Origin: Streptomyces coffeae
Lineage (GTDB): Bacteria > Actinomycetota > Actinomycetes > Streptomycetales > Streptomycetaceae
Length of the DNA stretch: 64,000 nt
NCBI RefSeq assembly: GCF_016741875.1
Contig: NZ_JAERRF010000007.1
Coordinates: 310,001-374,000 of the forward strand
Direction: 5' to 3'
Shown here: in pieces, positions 26,664-35,694 of the stretch
How the letters are laid out: every line of letters begins with the position of its first letter
How positions within the stretch are numbered: the first letter of the stretch is position 1
Position numbers and translations under genes: made by a program
Notes under the pieces: model-generated
Database searches by the model: none
Told to the model about the DNA's origin: nothing
Seen by the model: only the letters and a program-made list of their open reading frames with translations

Positions 26664-27662
26664 TCAGACGGTGAGTCTCGACCCCAAGAGGGCTGCGGCA
26701 CCAGCGGCGATGTCGGCCACGATGCGGCCCGCCGCTGCGACGTCGTGGACGAGCCCGGCGCTCTGGCCCGCGTAGAGGGCGAGGGCCTCCAGGTCGCCCG
26801 ACATGCCGGGCACGGGGACCATGTCCTCGTAACGCGACCAGGCTCGTCCCTCGGCGTTGCGGGCCACCACGGCGCCTTCTCCGGGACGGTTCGGCGCGGC
26901 GGGACAGTCCGCGGCCTCCCAGGCGCTGAGCGTGGAGTTGCGCAGTGCACGATGCGGGGCGTTGGGCCAGCCACCGTCGAAGCACCGCGTGTGCACCGCG
27001 TCCTGCGGGGCCGCCCGGATCACGGCTTCGCGGTAGACCTCGTGCGTGGCCGCCTCGTAGGCCGTCAGGAATCGGGTGCCCAGCCATCCGGCCTGGGCCC
27101 CGAGAGCCAGTGCGGCGGCGAGCCCGCGCCCGTCGGCAATGCCGCCGGCCGCGATGACGGGCACCGGGTGCACGGCGTCCACGACTGCGGGCACGAGCGC
27201 CATCGTGGTGGTCTCCCCGCGCACGTGGCCGCCTGCTTCACACCCCTGGGCGACGATCACATCGACGCCTGCGGCAACGGCGCGTTCGGCCTCGGTGACG
27301 GAACCGACCGTGTGGAGGTGGATGGCGCCGGCCGAATGCGTGCGTTCGGCGACAGCCGAGGGATCACCCCAGAACGTCGAGATGACCGGCACACTTTCCG
27401 CCAGGCAGGCGTCGAGAAGCTCGTCGACCGGGAAGTCCAGCACCAAGTTCACGGCGAAGGGCTTCGGCGTCAACCGCCGAACCCCCTGGATCCGGCGCAC
27501 CGCCTCCTCTGGGGTGACCCACGTCAGGGCGAGGGTGCCGAGCCCGCCCGCGTTCGCCACCGCAGCCACCAAGTCTGTTGTGACCGCAGACCCGATGGGC
27601 GCCTGCACCACGGGCACCTCGATCCCCAACTGCCGACACAGAGGTGTGGTCAACGCCGTCAT
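26664..27662 (-). CDS. nitronate monooxygenase (NPD family)
   Basis: 332-aa TIM-barrel flavoenzyme. The N-terminal PLCRQLGIEVPVVQAPIGSAVTTDLVAAVANAGGLGTL is followed by QGCEAGGHVRG, with the catalytic His and FMN phosphate contacts, and PVIAAGGIADGRGLAAALALGAQAGWLGTRFL. The family oxidises alkyl nitronates such as propionate-3-nitronate, a toxic metabolite; some members instead act as FMN reductases. The divergent HxlR gene and the inverted repeat between them suggest substrate-induced expression. Confidence 0.88.
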   Translation of the reverse strand: MTALTTPLCRQLGIEVPVVQAPIGSAVTTDLVAAVANAGGLGTLALTWVTPEEAVRRIQGVRRLTPKPFAVNLVLDFPVDELLDACLAESVPVISTFWGDPSAVAERTHSAGAIHLHTVGSVTEAERAVAAGVDVIVAQGCEAGGHVRGETTTMALVPAVVDAVHPVPVIAAGGIADGRGLAAALALGAQAGWLGTRFLTAYEAATHEVYREAVIRAAPQDAVHTRCFDGGWPNAPHRALRNSTLSAWEAADCPAAPNRPGEGAVVARNAEGRAWSRYEDMVPVPGMSGDLEALALYAGQSAGLVHDVAAAGRIVADIAAGAAALLGSRLTV

Positions 27663-27683
27663 GCCGTCCTCCCCACGTAGAGC

Positions 27684-27733
27684 GCTTCGGTTTCCGAATC
27701 ACTGCGTGATGTTAGTGTTTCGGAAATCGAAGC
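27684..27733. promoter_or_regulatory. long inverted repeat between nitronate monooxygenase and HxlR genes
   Basis: 15-bp arms (27684-27698, gcttcggtttccgaa; 27719-27733, ttcggaaatcgaagc) with one mismatch and 20 bp between. Inside lies a smaller dyad atcac-tgc-gtgat (27697-27709). Its place in the divergent promoter region makes it the likely HxlR operator. Confidence 0.6.
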
Positions 27734-27773
27734 ACCAGGGGCTGTGGATCTGTAGGAGCGCAGGAGGACCGCG

Positions 27774-28283
27774 ATGGTCACACCGACACCAGGACGGCCG
27801 GTGCGTGGCTCGACCACCGGACGCCCTCTCATGGCCGCGCTCGATCTGTTCGGTCGGCGATGGAGCCTGCGAGTGGTGTGGGAACTACACGAAGGCGCCC
27901 TGGGTTTCCGTGCCCTCCGTGGACGCTGCGGCGACATGTCCTCCAGCGTGCTGCGTCAACGCCTCGTCGAGCTGATCGAGGCGCGTCTGGTGCACCAAAC
28001 CTCGGACGGCCACTACGCCCTCACCGCGCTGGGACGACAGGCTCATACAGCGCTCAGCCCCCTCGTCGACTGGTCGGCCACCTGGGCCGCCGAACTGGCC
28101 GAGCAGTCCGCCGATCCCGGCACCCCTACCGCCGGCGCCCCGGACACCCCCGATGCGGGGCAGGAGCAAAACTGGGGCAGGAGCAAAACTAGGGCACTAC
28201 TTTCGGATCGGCGGGCGGACCCGATGAAGCGGCCACGCGCGTCAGATGCCGCGGCGGAGCCCCCACAACCTGATGCCACATGA
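27774..28283 (+). CDS. HxlR-family regulator with duplication-extended C-terminus
   Basis: 169 aa. The winged-helix core (residues ~20-105) reads LFGRRWSLRVVWELHEGALGFRALRGRCGDMSSSVLRQRLVELIEARLVHQ with wing YALTALGRQ. After residue 133 the frame is novel: a 17-bp tandem duplication (28157-28173 and 28174-28190) converts an AAC TAG ending into read-through and adds 36 residues of Arg/Pro-rich sequence. The regulator is divergent from the nitronate monooxygenase gene and its stop abuts the convergent PAP2 gene. Confidence 0.85.
   Translation: MVTPTPGRPVRGSTTGRPLMAALDLFGRRWSLRVVWELHEGALGFRALRGRCGDMSSSVLRQRLVELIEARLVHQTSDGHYALTALGRQAHTALSPLVDWSATWAAELAEQSADPGTPTAGAPDTPDAGQEQNWGRSKTRALLSDRRADPMKRPRASDAAAEPPQPDAT
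28157..28190. repeat. 17-bp tandem duplication
   Basis: Two adjacent perfect copies of GGGGCAGGAGCAAAACT inside the 3' end of the HxlR gene. Removing one copy restores an in-frame TAG directly after codon 133. Confidence 0.9.
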
Positions 28284-28284
28284 C

Positions 28285-29619
28285 TCACACCAGTTCGGGT
28301 TGCGGTTCCGGTTGCAGCACTGGTGCGGCCTTCGGTTCCCACAGTCTGGTGGTCCGCACGTAGCCGTAGATCACTGAGGCCATCGCCAGCAGGAGGAGGG
28401 GGCCGAACACCCACGGATGCTGGGCCATTTCCATCGGCAGATAGCGATAGGACACCAAGAGCGCGGCGAAGACCGTGGTGCCGTAAGCGACCAGCTGGAT
28501 TGCTGACCGGTCCCAGCCACGGTCGAACGCGCGCAGCGCTGCCTCGATCATGAGCGTGAACACCACACCGGCAATGAGATCCACGCCGTAGTGGTAGCCG
28601 AAGCCCAGCGTCGCGCTGAGGGTGGCGATCAGCCAGAACGTGCCCGCGAAGCGCAGAATCCGTGGGCCCGTTCGGGAGTGAATGAAGATCGCGGTAGCCC
28701 ACGCCGTGTGCAGACTGGGCATGCAGTTGCGTGGGGTGATCCCGTCGTACGGCATCGGGTGCGGGATGCTGATCGGCGGCGGTGTGTGCGGCCACAGGTT
28801 GGCCGCCGCCCATTGCACGCCGCCGGTGCCGGAGGTGCCCGGGCCGTAGGCGAAGATCGGACCGACCACGGGGAAGATCATGTAGATACCCGGCCCGACA
28901 AGGCCGATCACCAGAAAGGTGCGCAACAGGTGATGGCTCGGGAAGCGACGCTCGACCGCCACGTTGCGCAGCTGGTACAGCGCGACGACGATCGCAGCCA
29001 CCGCAAGCTCACCGTAGACCCAGTCATCGAGAACCACGGTGCTGATCGGGTCGGTGGCCTTGACGATCCGGCCCACCAGCCACGACGGGTTGCCCAGCGC
29101 GTGATCGGCGGTTGCCACGTACTGGTCGAGCACCGTCGGGTGGGTCTTCGCCGTGATGAGCAGCCAGGTATCGCCGGTCTTGCGGCCTGCCACCAGCAGC
29201 AGGCCCAGCCCGACGCCCTTCAGCAGCAGAACACGTTCCTGGCCCGTGCGGCGCGTGATCGCGATGACCGCATAGCCCAACATCACCCACAACGCGCCGT
29301 TGCCAAAAAATTGGCCGTCGGGCACCTTCGCGTCGACCGCCCACCGCACCAGCACGAAGACGACGTCGATGCCGATCGCGACACCGGTCGCGATGAACCG
29401 TTGCCGCCAGGTGAGCACCACCATCATCAACGCCAGACCGCCGTACAGCGGCCCCGGTTTGGGGGCGAAGATCACCTCTCGCGCCTGGTTGGTGATCGGC
29501 CCCGGTTGGCCGCCGTAGTGACGCGCGGCGATCTCCAGCGCGATGAGCAATCCGAGGGCCGCCACACCCGCGGTGGCCCACAGGATCGTCCGTGGTTGAC
29601 GCCACGTGGCGAACGTCAT
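28285..29619 (-). CDS. PAP2-superfamily integral membrane protein (AUR1/inositolphosphotransferase-like)
   Basis: 444 aa from the ATG at 29619 (a TTG at 29664 in frame gives 15 more residues; neither has a clear ribosome site). About ten hydrophobic helices surround the phosphatase motifs NCMPSLHTAWATAIF and GFGYHYGVDLIAGV, which carry the active-site His residues and Asp. This spacing is that of the PAP2_3 group, which includes AUR1-like phosphotransferases and phosphatidylinositol-phosphate phosphatases. It probably acts on a lipid-linked phosphate at the outer face of the membrane. Its stop lies only 2 bp from that of the HxlR gene. Confidence 0.82.
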   Translation of the reverse strand: MTFATWRQPRTILWATAGVAALGLLIALEIAARHYGGQPGPITNQAREVIFAPKPGPLYGGLALMMVVLTWRQRFIATGVAIGIDVVFVLVRWAVDAKVPDGQFFGNGALWVMLGYAVIAITRRTGQERVLLLKGVGLGLLLVAGRKTGDTWLLITAKTHPTVLDQYVATADHALGNPSWLVGRIVKATDPISTVVLDDWVYGELAVAAIVVALYQLRNVAVERRFPSHHLLRTFLVIGLVGPGIYMIFPVVGPIFAYGPGTSGTGGVQWAAANLWPHTPPPISIPHPMPYDGITPRNCMPSLHTAWATAIFIHSRTGPRILRFAGTFWLIATLSATLGFGYHYGVDLIAGVVFTLMIEAALRAFDRGWDRSAIQLVAYGTTVFAALLVSYRYLPMEMAQHPWVFGPLLLLAMASVIYGYVRTTRLWEPKAAPVLQPEPQPELV

Positions 29620-29664
29620 TTTGCGGCTTATTCGGGAAAACACCCGCGATGCTGTAGGTATCAA

Positions 29665-29969
29665 TTGTTTGGCCGATTTGTTAGGTGTGAGGTGAAGAGG
29701 TCACTCTTCGTGCTGGATAGTACGGCTTTCCGGTGAAGCACGGGCGAAGACGGTGCTCGTCCAGACTCCGATCATGCCATCGCGGCGGTACGGGTGGCTT
29801 CGCCGGTCGCGCCGTTGGTGGTTGGCCCGCTGGTCCGGAGTCCGAACTTCTCCTGTCCGCCTAACTGGAACGTTGAGCCCCGCTTACAGCGGCTGAACCT
29901 CACTGGTGGCGGCTTGACATGGACAACGCGTCGGCGATCCTGTCGGTCGCCGACGCGCGGATGTCCGGA
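29665..29969. other. intergenic region, nothing recognised
   Basis: About 300 bp upstream of the PAP2 gene and downstream of the VOC gene. Base composition is less GC-skewed than in the genes, and no frame, repeat or hairpin stands out. Confidence 0.5.
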
Positions 29970-30386
29970 TCAGGTCTGCCGCTCGCTGATGTTGACCATC
30001 CACGTGATCCCGAACTTGTCCGTGCACATGCCGAACACGTCGCCCCACTTCTGCTTTTCCAGCGGAACGGACACGGTGCCGCCGTCGGACAGCTTGTCCC
30101 AGTAGCCGCGCAGTTCATCCGCGTTGTCGCCACTCAGGCTCACCGCGAAGTTGTTCCCGGGTTTGTGTTCGGTCCCGGGCGGATTGTCGGCGCCCATCAG
30201 TGTGAATCCGCTGGCGGTCTCGAGCATGCTGTGCATGATCTTGTCGGCGTATCCGGGTGGCGCCTCGGAGCCGAAGGCGCCGTAGGTGTGGACGGCCAGG
30301 TCGCCGCCGAGGGCCTCCTTGTAGAACTCCATGGCTTGCTTCGCTTCACCGGAGAAGCTGATGTATGGGTTGAGGCGAGAGGGCAT
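29970..30386 (-). CDS. VOC-family protein (PhnB/glyoxalase-like)
   Basis: 138 aa; AAAGG lies 8 nt before the ATG. SRLNPYISFSGEAKQAMEFYKEALGGDL, HSMLETASGFTLMGADNPPG and EKQKWGDVFGMCTDKFGITWMVNI match the PhnB-like subgroup of the vicinal-oxygen-chelate superfamily. These are metal-dependent dimeric enzymes or binding proteins; the substrate cannot be told. Confidence 0.9.
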   Translation of the reverse strand: MPSRLNPYISFSGEAKQAMEFYKEALGGDLAVHTYGAFGSEAPPGYADKIMHSMLETASGFTLMGADNPPGTEHKPGNNFAVSLSGDNADELRGYWDKLSDGGTVSVPLEKQKWGDVFGMCTDKFGITWMVNISERQT

Positions 30387-30778
30387 AATTTGTGCCTTTC
30401 GTTACGAATGGTCGACGCGGGCAGCCTACGTGCCTCAGCAGCGAAGTCGGACGACCTGAGGGACGTGGTCGCTCGCCTGGGCGGGTGCGCAGGCGGACCG
30501 CCGTAACGGGGTCGGGGCGCGGGGTCCGGGCGGCGGTCGGCCGCGGCTGCTGTCCCGCGGGGGGACGGGCAGCGACCGGGCCGAGGGTGACGGCGCGCAT
30601 CATGGTGCCGCTTTGGCGCAGGACGCGGCGTCCGATGGGGTGGCGCCTGGCACCGCTGCTGTGGCAGCTTCCTCCTTCGTTCGGACCCTCGGACCCTCGG
30701 GCCCGACGGCTCACCGACGATCGACGCGCCGGCGGAAATCCCCTACCCAGGTCGCCGGAAAGGGCGGAGACTCGTCCC
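30387..30778. other. intergenic region, nothing convincing
   Basis: The 390 bp between the divergent VOC and TOPRIM-like genes is GC-rich with open frames by composition only. No ribosome site, repeat or family match was seen. Confidence 0.5.
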
Positions 30779-31396
30779 ATGGCTGACATGGGGTCGTTCC
30801 GGGAGGCGGTCACCGCGTGGGCGGCCGGTGGCCCCGGCGATCCCGCGCGCGAGCTGGCGGCGCGACTGCCCGTCCGGGCGGCCGTGTTGCTCGAAGGGCC
30901 GAGTGACGTCGCGGCGGTCAGTGCGCTGGCCGCGCGCCGCGGCCGGAACCTGGCGGCCGAAGGGGTCTGCGTTCTGCCGATGGGCGGTGCGATGAGCGTC
31001 GGGCGCTTCGCCGGCCTCCTCGGGCCACCGGGGCTGGGCCTCCGCCTCACGGGACTGTGCGACGAGGCGGAGCGTCGCTACTACGCCCGCGGCTTGGCGC
31101 GGGCCAGTGCGGCGCAGCAACGGTTCTTCGTCTGCGCGGCGGATCTGGAAGACGAGCTCATCCGCGCGCTGGGTGTGACACGGGTGGAGGAACTCGTCCG
31201 GGCGGAGGGCGACCTGCGCGCCCTCCAGACCTTCCTGCGCCAGCCCGCACAGCGGGGCCGCACCTCAGAGCAGCAGTTGCGGCGCTTCCTCGGCACGAAG
31301 AAGGGGCGCAAGATCCGCTACGGCCGCGTCCTCGTCGAGGCCCTCGACCTCGACCGCATCCCCGCTCCACTCGACGGTCTGCTCACCAACCTCTGA
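30779..31396 (+). CDS. TOPRIM-domain protein of unknown function
   Basis: 205 aa from an ATG at 30779 (GGCGGAGA about 9 nt upstream). [26 protein letters not shown], then [20 protein letters not shown] and [17 protein letters not shown] follow the order of TOPRIM motifs (Glu-x-x-Ser-Asp, then an acidic DE in place of DxD) found in OLD-family nucleases and free-standing TOPRIM proteins of actinobacteria. The C-terminal half is basic ([11 protein letters not shown]) and could contact nucleic acid. No partner ATPase is nearby, so a standalone role is likely. Confidence 0.75.
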   Translation: MADMGSFREAVTAWAAGGPGDPARELAARLPVRAAVLLEGPSDVAAVSALAARRGRNLAAEGVCVLPMGGAMSVGRFAGLLGPPGLGLRLTGLCDEAERRYYARGLARASAAQQRFFVCAADLEDELIRALGVTRVEELVRAEGDLRALQTFLRQPAQRGRTSEQQLRRFLGTKKGRKIRYGRVLVEALDLDRIPAPLDGLLTNL

Positions 31397-31439
31397 CCGT
31401 TGGGCGACGTCGATTTCGGCCACCCACCCGACGTACCGC

Positions 31440-31795
31440 CGTATGCGGTGGGCGAGCAGATGTGGGTGTGCGCGCCGCGCGCACGGCCGCCGCGTTCTCC
31501 TCGCGCGCGGCTGGGCCGAGCCGGCCCCGATCGACGACGTCGATGACCGCTTCGTCGTCGGCGAGGTCAACCAGCAGGCACTGTTCCGCCGGGTGGCCGC
31601 CGTTGTGCACCACGGCGGCGCGGGCACCACGACGACGGCGACCCGGGCGGGGGCGCCTCAGGTGGTGGTCCCCTGATCGCCGACCAGCCGTAATGGGCCG
31701 ACCGAGTGGCCGAGCTGGGCATCGGCTCGGCTCACGACGGCCCGACGCCGACCTTCGACGCCAGTGAGCCAGGGAAGGCCGCCCGCGTCGGAGTG
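31440..31795 (+). pseudogene. remnant of a macrolide/sterol-type glycosyltransferase (GT1)
   Basis: A C-terminal GT1 fragment: [40 protein letters not shown] and [20 protein letters not shown], the nucleotide-sugar-binding signature. After VVVP the frame breaks; the other frame continues LIADQP-stop-WADRVAELGIGSAHDGPTPTFDAS. With no N-terminal domain, a frameshift and a stop it cannot be functional. Confidence 0.8.
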
Positions 31796-31864
31796 AACGT
31801 CGCCCGGCCCGGGCAGTGGCTTCCACGTTGCGCCAGAGGTGGCAGACGGTGAAGACGGGAACGT

Positions 31865-31897
31865 CGAACCCCGGCGCGAGATGTGCGCCGGGGTTCG
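31865..31897. terminator. hairpin after secreted-protein gene
   Basis: Perfect 13-bp stem (31865-31877 with 31885-31897) and 7-nt loop, 9 bp beyond the stop of the minus-strand secreted-protein gene. Confidence 0.7.
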
Positions 31898-31905
31898 GCG
31901 ACAGC

Positions 31906-32280
31906 TCAGGAGGACGTGGGGGACAGCTGGAGCTTGGCCTTGCGGCCGGTAACCGACTTCACCCAGATCTCCAGGTTGTTGAACGTGATGGTGCCGCCCG
32001 GACTGGTGGTGCCACTCAGGTGCGCTCCGCCCGTGGTGACGGCCGTCATCTTCACGGAGTGGGACCTGATGTGCGTGATCTTCAACTTGCCGAATCCGAA
32101 CGTGCGGCTGTTGACCTTGATGGTTTTGGGCGCCGATACGGTGGTCTTGCACCGCCCGTCGTAGCAGGGGCCGCTACCAGCGGCAGACGCCACCGGCGTC
32201 ATCAGGCCGAAGCCCAGTGTGCCCGCCATGGTCAGCGTCACGGTAGTCGTCGCGGCTCGTCGGCGCATGCCCGTATTCAT
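31906..32280 (-). CDS. small secreted protein of unknown function
   Basis: 124 aa with an excellent GGAGG 8 nt before the ATG. Signal peptide at residues 1-33 (MRRRAATTTVTLTMAGTLGFG..., cleavage after ASA). The mature 90 residues contain one Cys pair near the N-terminus (CYDGRC) and beta-rich sequence (KTIKVNSRTFGFGKLKITHIRSHSVKMTA). No family is recognised. Confidence 0.75.
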   Translation of the reverse strand: MNTGMRRRAATTTVTLTMAGTLGFGLMTPVASAAGSGPCYDGRCKTTVSAPKTIKVNSRTFGFGKLKITHIRSHSVKMTAVTTGGAHLSGTTSPGGTITFNNLEIWVKSVTGRKAKLQLSPTSS

Positions 32281-32443
32281 CAGTTGTACCTCCTGTTTTC
32301 AAGGGTTGATCCCCGCTGGGCATTTCTAACCCGCCGGCCCTGGGACCCCTCCCGAACGGCGCGCGCGATGCGTGTGAAGACCCCGGCCGGCCTTATGGGC
32401 GGACCACGCGAATGACCAAAGCTCAGGGGCCTGACCTGGGCTT

Positions 32444-32749
32444 TTGCCGCATAAGTGCAGGGTGGTTTTCCACCCGCCAGGACACGGGTACTCAATCGGC
32501 CCGACGTTCTACACCTACGCCTACCCCGAGCCGGCCGGCCTCGCCGACCACCCGATCCGCCTCGCCGCCGCGTCCTACCGGCGGGAATCCGGCGAATTCG
32601 TGCTGCCCTACGAGGCGGTCGCCACTGCCCCTGATCCGGACCGGGCCCTGAGCGCATTCCTGCACACCACCTACGCGGCAACCGCCGAGCTGGCCCACTG
32701 GGACCGCGCGACGTTGGAAGCCGACCCCCACCGTTGGGAACACCACTGA
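32444..32749 (+). pseudogene. C-terminal remnant of a DUF5996-type protein
   Basis: The ~100 residues GYSIGPTFYTYAYPEPAG, HPIRLAAASYRRESGEFVLP and TTYAATAELAHWDRATLE correspond to the last third of a family recalled as DUF5996 (normally near 300 aa). The N-terminal two thirds are absent and no ribosome site precedes the ATG at 32444, so this is a truncated relic. Confidence 0.65.
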
Positions 32750-32804
32750 CGTCGCGCATGCGTCAGACTGTGTGCGACTGCGTCAACAGGTTAGGGACAG
32801 AGTT

Positions 32805-33353
32805 GTGTTGGAGCCCCGCCACGGTGTCAGAACCTGGGCGGAGGTGGTCGGGGTGGAGCCCAGGATCAAGGACTGTCCGCTGGCCAGGACCGTGCTCGCC
32901 GTACGGCAGTGGTGGACGCTGGAGCTGCTGCACGAGGTGTTCGACGGGTTCACCGAACCTGATGAGATCCGGGAGAACCTCGGGTTGTCCGACGAGGTGC
33001 TCGCCGAGCGGCTGGACGCCCTGGAGGAGCGGGGGCTGCTGGCGCGGCGGGATGACGGCCGGTACGAGGCGACGGAGCTCGGGTGGTCGCTGCGGCCCGT
33101 CATCCTGGCGATGGCGGCGTGGGGCAATCGTGGGCTCGCCGCCCACGAGCGGAGCCTGATCCTGGTCGACGCCGCCACCGGGGCGGAGGTCGAGCCCGTG
33201 GTGGTGGACTCCGTCAGTGGCGTGCGGGTGGATTCGGAGGCGTTCCGTTTCACCGCCGGGCCGGTGGCCAGTGAGCCTCTGCGGCTCAAATACCGGAAGA
33301 AGGGCCTGTCACACGGCAGCGGTGAGGCCGCCCCGCCTCGGCATTCCGCCTGA
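32805..33353 (+). CDS. HxlR-type winged-helix regulator
   Basis: 182 aa from a GTG at 32805 preceded by AGGGACAG; no ATG is available. CPLARTVLAVRQWWTLELLHEVFDGFTEPDEIRENLGLSDEVLAERLDALEERGLLARR and the wing DGRYEATELGWSLRPVI match HxlR proteins. The C-terminal ~60 residues (LILVDAATGAEVEPVVVDSVSG) resemble the extra domain of longer HxlR members. It is the third HxlR gene in the window. It borders the biosynthetic cluster but points away from no obvious target, so a role in the cluster is uncertain. Confidence 0.8.
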   Translation: MLEPRHGVRTWAEVVGVEPRIKDCPLARTVLAVRQWWTLELLHEVFDGFTEPDEIRENLGLSDEVLAERLDALEERGLLARRDDGRYEATELGWSLRPVILAMAAWGNRGLAAHERSLILVDAATGAEVEPVVVDSVSGVRVDSEAFRFTAGPVASEPLRLKYRKKGLSHGSGEAAPPRHSA

Positions 33354-33513
33354 GCCTGCCACACGGGGCGGGCGCGGCCGGTCACCGACCGCTCGCGTCC
33401 GCCGCGCCGTCCGCCGCGCTTCGGAATCCGGGTGCGTAACCGTGCCGGGCGTACGAAGGAGCGAGCGCTCTGTTTCCTCGCGTCGCGAACCGAGCGGCAG
33501 GCGCCCTGCCGCG

Positions 33514-34761
33514 CTACCGCTGCGAGGCGAAGTCCACCAGCGCCCGCACGCCCGCGCACAGCAGCTCGCGATCGCCGCAGATCGCCACCCGCACCAAGTG
33601 CCGCGCCATCGGCAGGGACCCTACCTCGGTCACCCGGCCGGTGTTGTCGACGACCGGCCGCAGGGCGAACCCCGTCGCGGGTGCCACCGCGACATCCGTC
33701 GCTGCGAGCAGTCCCTCGGCGAAGGTGTTCGCGTCCATGCCGGTGCGTCCGACGTCGAGCAGTGCGTACCAGCCGCCGGCCGGCAGCGCGTCCAGCAGTC
33801 CCGCCGTGACCAGCATCGGCAGCGCCTCGTCCCGCGCCGCCCGGACCATCTCGCGGTGGCGCCGCACCGCGGCGTGCGCGTCCAGCGCGGCCAGGCCCGC
33901 GTACTGGACCGGGGTCGCCGGGGCGATGATGCTCGCCTCTTGGACGACCCGCAGCGCGCTCGCCGTGACGTCGTTGGGGGTGACGACATAGCCGAGGCGG
34001 CACCCGGTCATCGCGTAGCTCTTGGAGAAGCTGTACGTGCTGAACACCCGCCGCCGGTCCGGTGGCAGGTCCCGCTCCAGCGAGGCCAGCGACACATGCT
34101 GTCCCTCGTAGACGAAGTGTTCGTACGCCTCGTCGCTGATCACATACCAGTTGTGCTCCTCGGCGAGCGCGAGCAGCCGCCGCAGTTCGGCTTCCTCCAG
34201 TACGGCTCCGGTGGGGTTCGAGGGTGTGTTCACCACGATCGCGCGGGTGCGCGGCCCGGACACGTCCGCGAGCCGCTCGATGTCGACACCGAGGTCGGCC
34301 CGGAGCGGATAGAACACCGGGCGGAAACCGGCCAGCAGCGCCTGCTGAAGGTGAATCGGCCAGTGCACCTCCGGCAGCAGCAGTTCGGCGCCCGGCGTGG
34401 CGATGGACTGAAGCAGCGCGGCGAGGCCCTGGCACGAACCCGGGGACACGAACACCCGGTCCGGGGTGGTGTGATGCCCGTTCTCCGTTTCCAGCTTGGC
34501 GGTCAGTGCCTCCCGGAGCCGCGGCATGCCTTCGGCCGACGTATAGGTGGTGCGGCCGTCCGTGATCGCCTTGGTCAGCCCCTCGGCCACCTCTGGTGGC
34601 ATGCGGAACGAGGGCTCGCCGACGTGCAGTTGGTTCACCGGGCGGCCGGTCTCACGCTCCAGGGCATCGGCGGCGCGGAACACATCGTGCAGGCACGACG
34701 GTGGAATTCCGGCCGCCGGTGGGAACTCCGCCGACGCTGATGCTGGCGCCGATGCTGCCAT
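33514..34761 (-). CDS. class I/II PLP aminotransferase (chromophore pathway candidate)
   Basis: 415 aa; GGGAGAA just before the ATG at 34761. Fold-type I motifs: NTPSNPTG (N182), ISDEAYEHFVYEG (D210, Y213), STYSFSKSYAMTGCRLGY with Schiff-base Lys247, and a C-terminal substrate Arg (LVRVAICGD). In thiocoraline-type clusters an aminotransferase transaminates the hydroxykynurenine side chain so that it cyclises to 3-hydroxyquinaldic acid; this gene is the best candidate for that step. It probably forms an operon with the SDR (119 bp upstream) and the TioE-like regulator. Confidence 0.85.
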   Translation of the reverse strand: MAASAPASASAEFPPAAGIPPSCLHDVFRAADALERETGRPVNQLHVGEPSFRMPPEVAEGLTKAITDGRTTYTSAEGMPRLREALTAKLETENGHHTTPDRVFVSPGSCQGLAALLQSIATPGAELLLPEVHWPIHLQQALLAGFRPVFYPLRADLGVDIERLADVSGPRTRAIVVNTPSNPTGAVLEEAELRRLLALAEEHNWYVISDEAYEHFVYEGQHVSLASLERDLPPDRRRVFSTYSFSKSYAMTGCRLGYVVTPNDVTASALRVVQEASIIAPATPVQYAGLAALDAHAAVRRHREMVRAARDEALPMLVTAGLLDALPAGGWYALLDVGRTGMDANTFAEGLLAATDVAVAPATGFALRPVVDNTGRVTEVGSLPMARHLVRVAICGDRELLCAGVRALVDFASQR

Positions 34762-34880
34762 CGTGTTCTCCCTTTCCCGTGAGTGGCCCCGTTCGTGCTG
34801 TGCCTCGTCCGTGGTGTGTTCGCGCGTTCGCGCGTTCGCCGCACTGCTCCTCCGCTGTGCTGCGTCGGCCGCGCCCGGTG

Positions 34881-35636
34881 TCACGTCGTCCTGCCGCCGT
34901 CGACCGGTACGAGCGCGCCGGTGATCCACCCCGACATGTCGTCGTCGAGCAGCAGCGTGATCCACCTCGCGACCTCGTGGGGTTCGCCGAACCTGCCCAG
35001 CGGGGTGGACGCGAGCAGGTCCGCGCGCAGCGTCTCCGTCTGCGTGTCGGTGAGCCCCAGGTCGGCGTACATCGGCGTGTCGACCGGGCCGGGCAGGATC
35101 GCGTTCACCCGGATCCGGGGCGCCAGCTCCCGCGCCCACGAGCGGGTGAGGCTGTTGACGGCGGCCTTCGTCGCGCCGTACAGGGAGCGGTTCGGCATGG
35201 CCAGGGCGCCACCGACCGACGACACGTTCACCACCGCGCCACGGTGTGCGCGCAGGGCGGGAAGGCAGGCCCGCAGCGTGTTCACCGGGCCCCGGAGGTG
35301 CACCGCGAACATGGCGTCCAGGTCGGACAGCGAGGCCGAGTCGATCGGTGCGAAGCGTGCCAGACCGGCGTTGTTGACCACACCGGTCACCGGGCCGCAG
35401 CGCTCGGTCAGGGCCCGCACCGCGGCCTCGACCTCGGACGCGGAGCCGACATCGGCGGGCAGGGCCACCAACTCCCCTGGTTCAGTGCGCAGTTCGTCGC
35501 CAAGCGTGTGCAGCAGCTTCTCGCGTCGGCCGATCGCCCCCACCCGCGCGCCCGCCCGGCACAACAGCTCGCACGCCGCACGGCCGATGCCCGAGCCGGC
35601 GCCGGTCACCACGACAGTCTTGCCGGACACACTCAT
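34881..35636 (-). CDS. short-chain dehydrogenase/reductase
   Basis: 251 aa, classical SDR. TGAGSGIG cofactor loop, NNAGLARF, catalytic Ser in VVNVSSVGG and YGATK (Tyr/Lys), and a C-terminal GALVPVDGG. An Arg-Arg after the second strand (IGRREK) favours NADP(H). Placed between the aminotransferase and the regulator on one strand. It could oxidise or reduce a hydroxylated Trp/kynurenine intermediate or a side-chain alcohol of the peptide; which is not shown by the sequence. Confidence 0.88.
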   Translation of the reverse strand: MSVSGKTVVVTGAGSGIGRAACELLCRAGARVGAIGRREKLLHTLGDELRTEPGELVALPADVGSASEVEAAVRALTERCGPVTGVVNNAGLARFAPIDSASLSDLDAMFAVHLRGPVNTLRACLPALRAHRGAVVNVSSVGGALAMPNRSLYGATKAAVNSLTRSWARELAPRIRVNAILPGPVDTPMYADLGLTDTQTETLRADLLASTPLGRFGEPHEVARWITLLLDDDMSGWITGALVPVDGGRTT

Positions 35637-35694
35637 CCGCGCACGCTCCTCGCCTGTGGTTGCCCCGACGCTTCGCCTGCGGCCGGCCGTCTGC

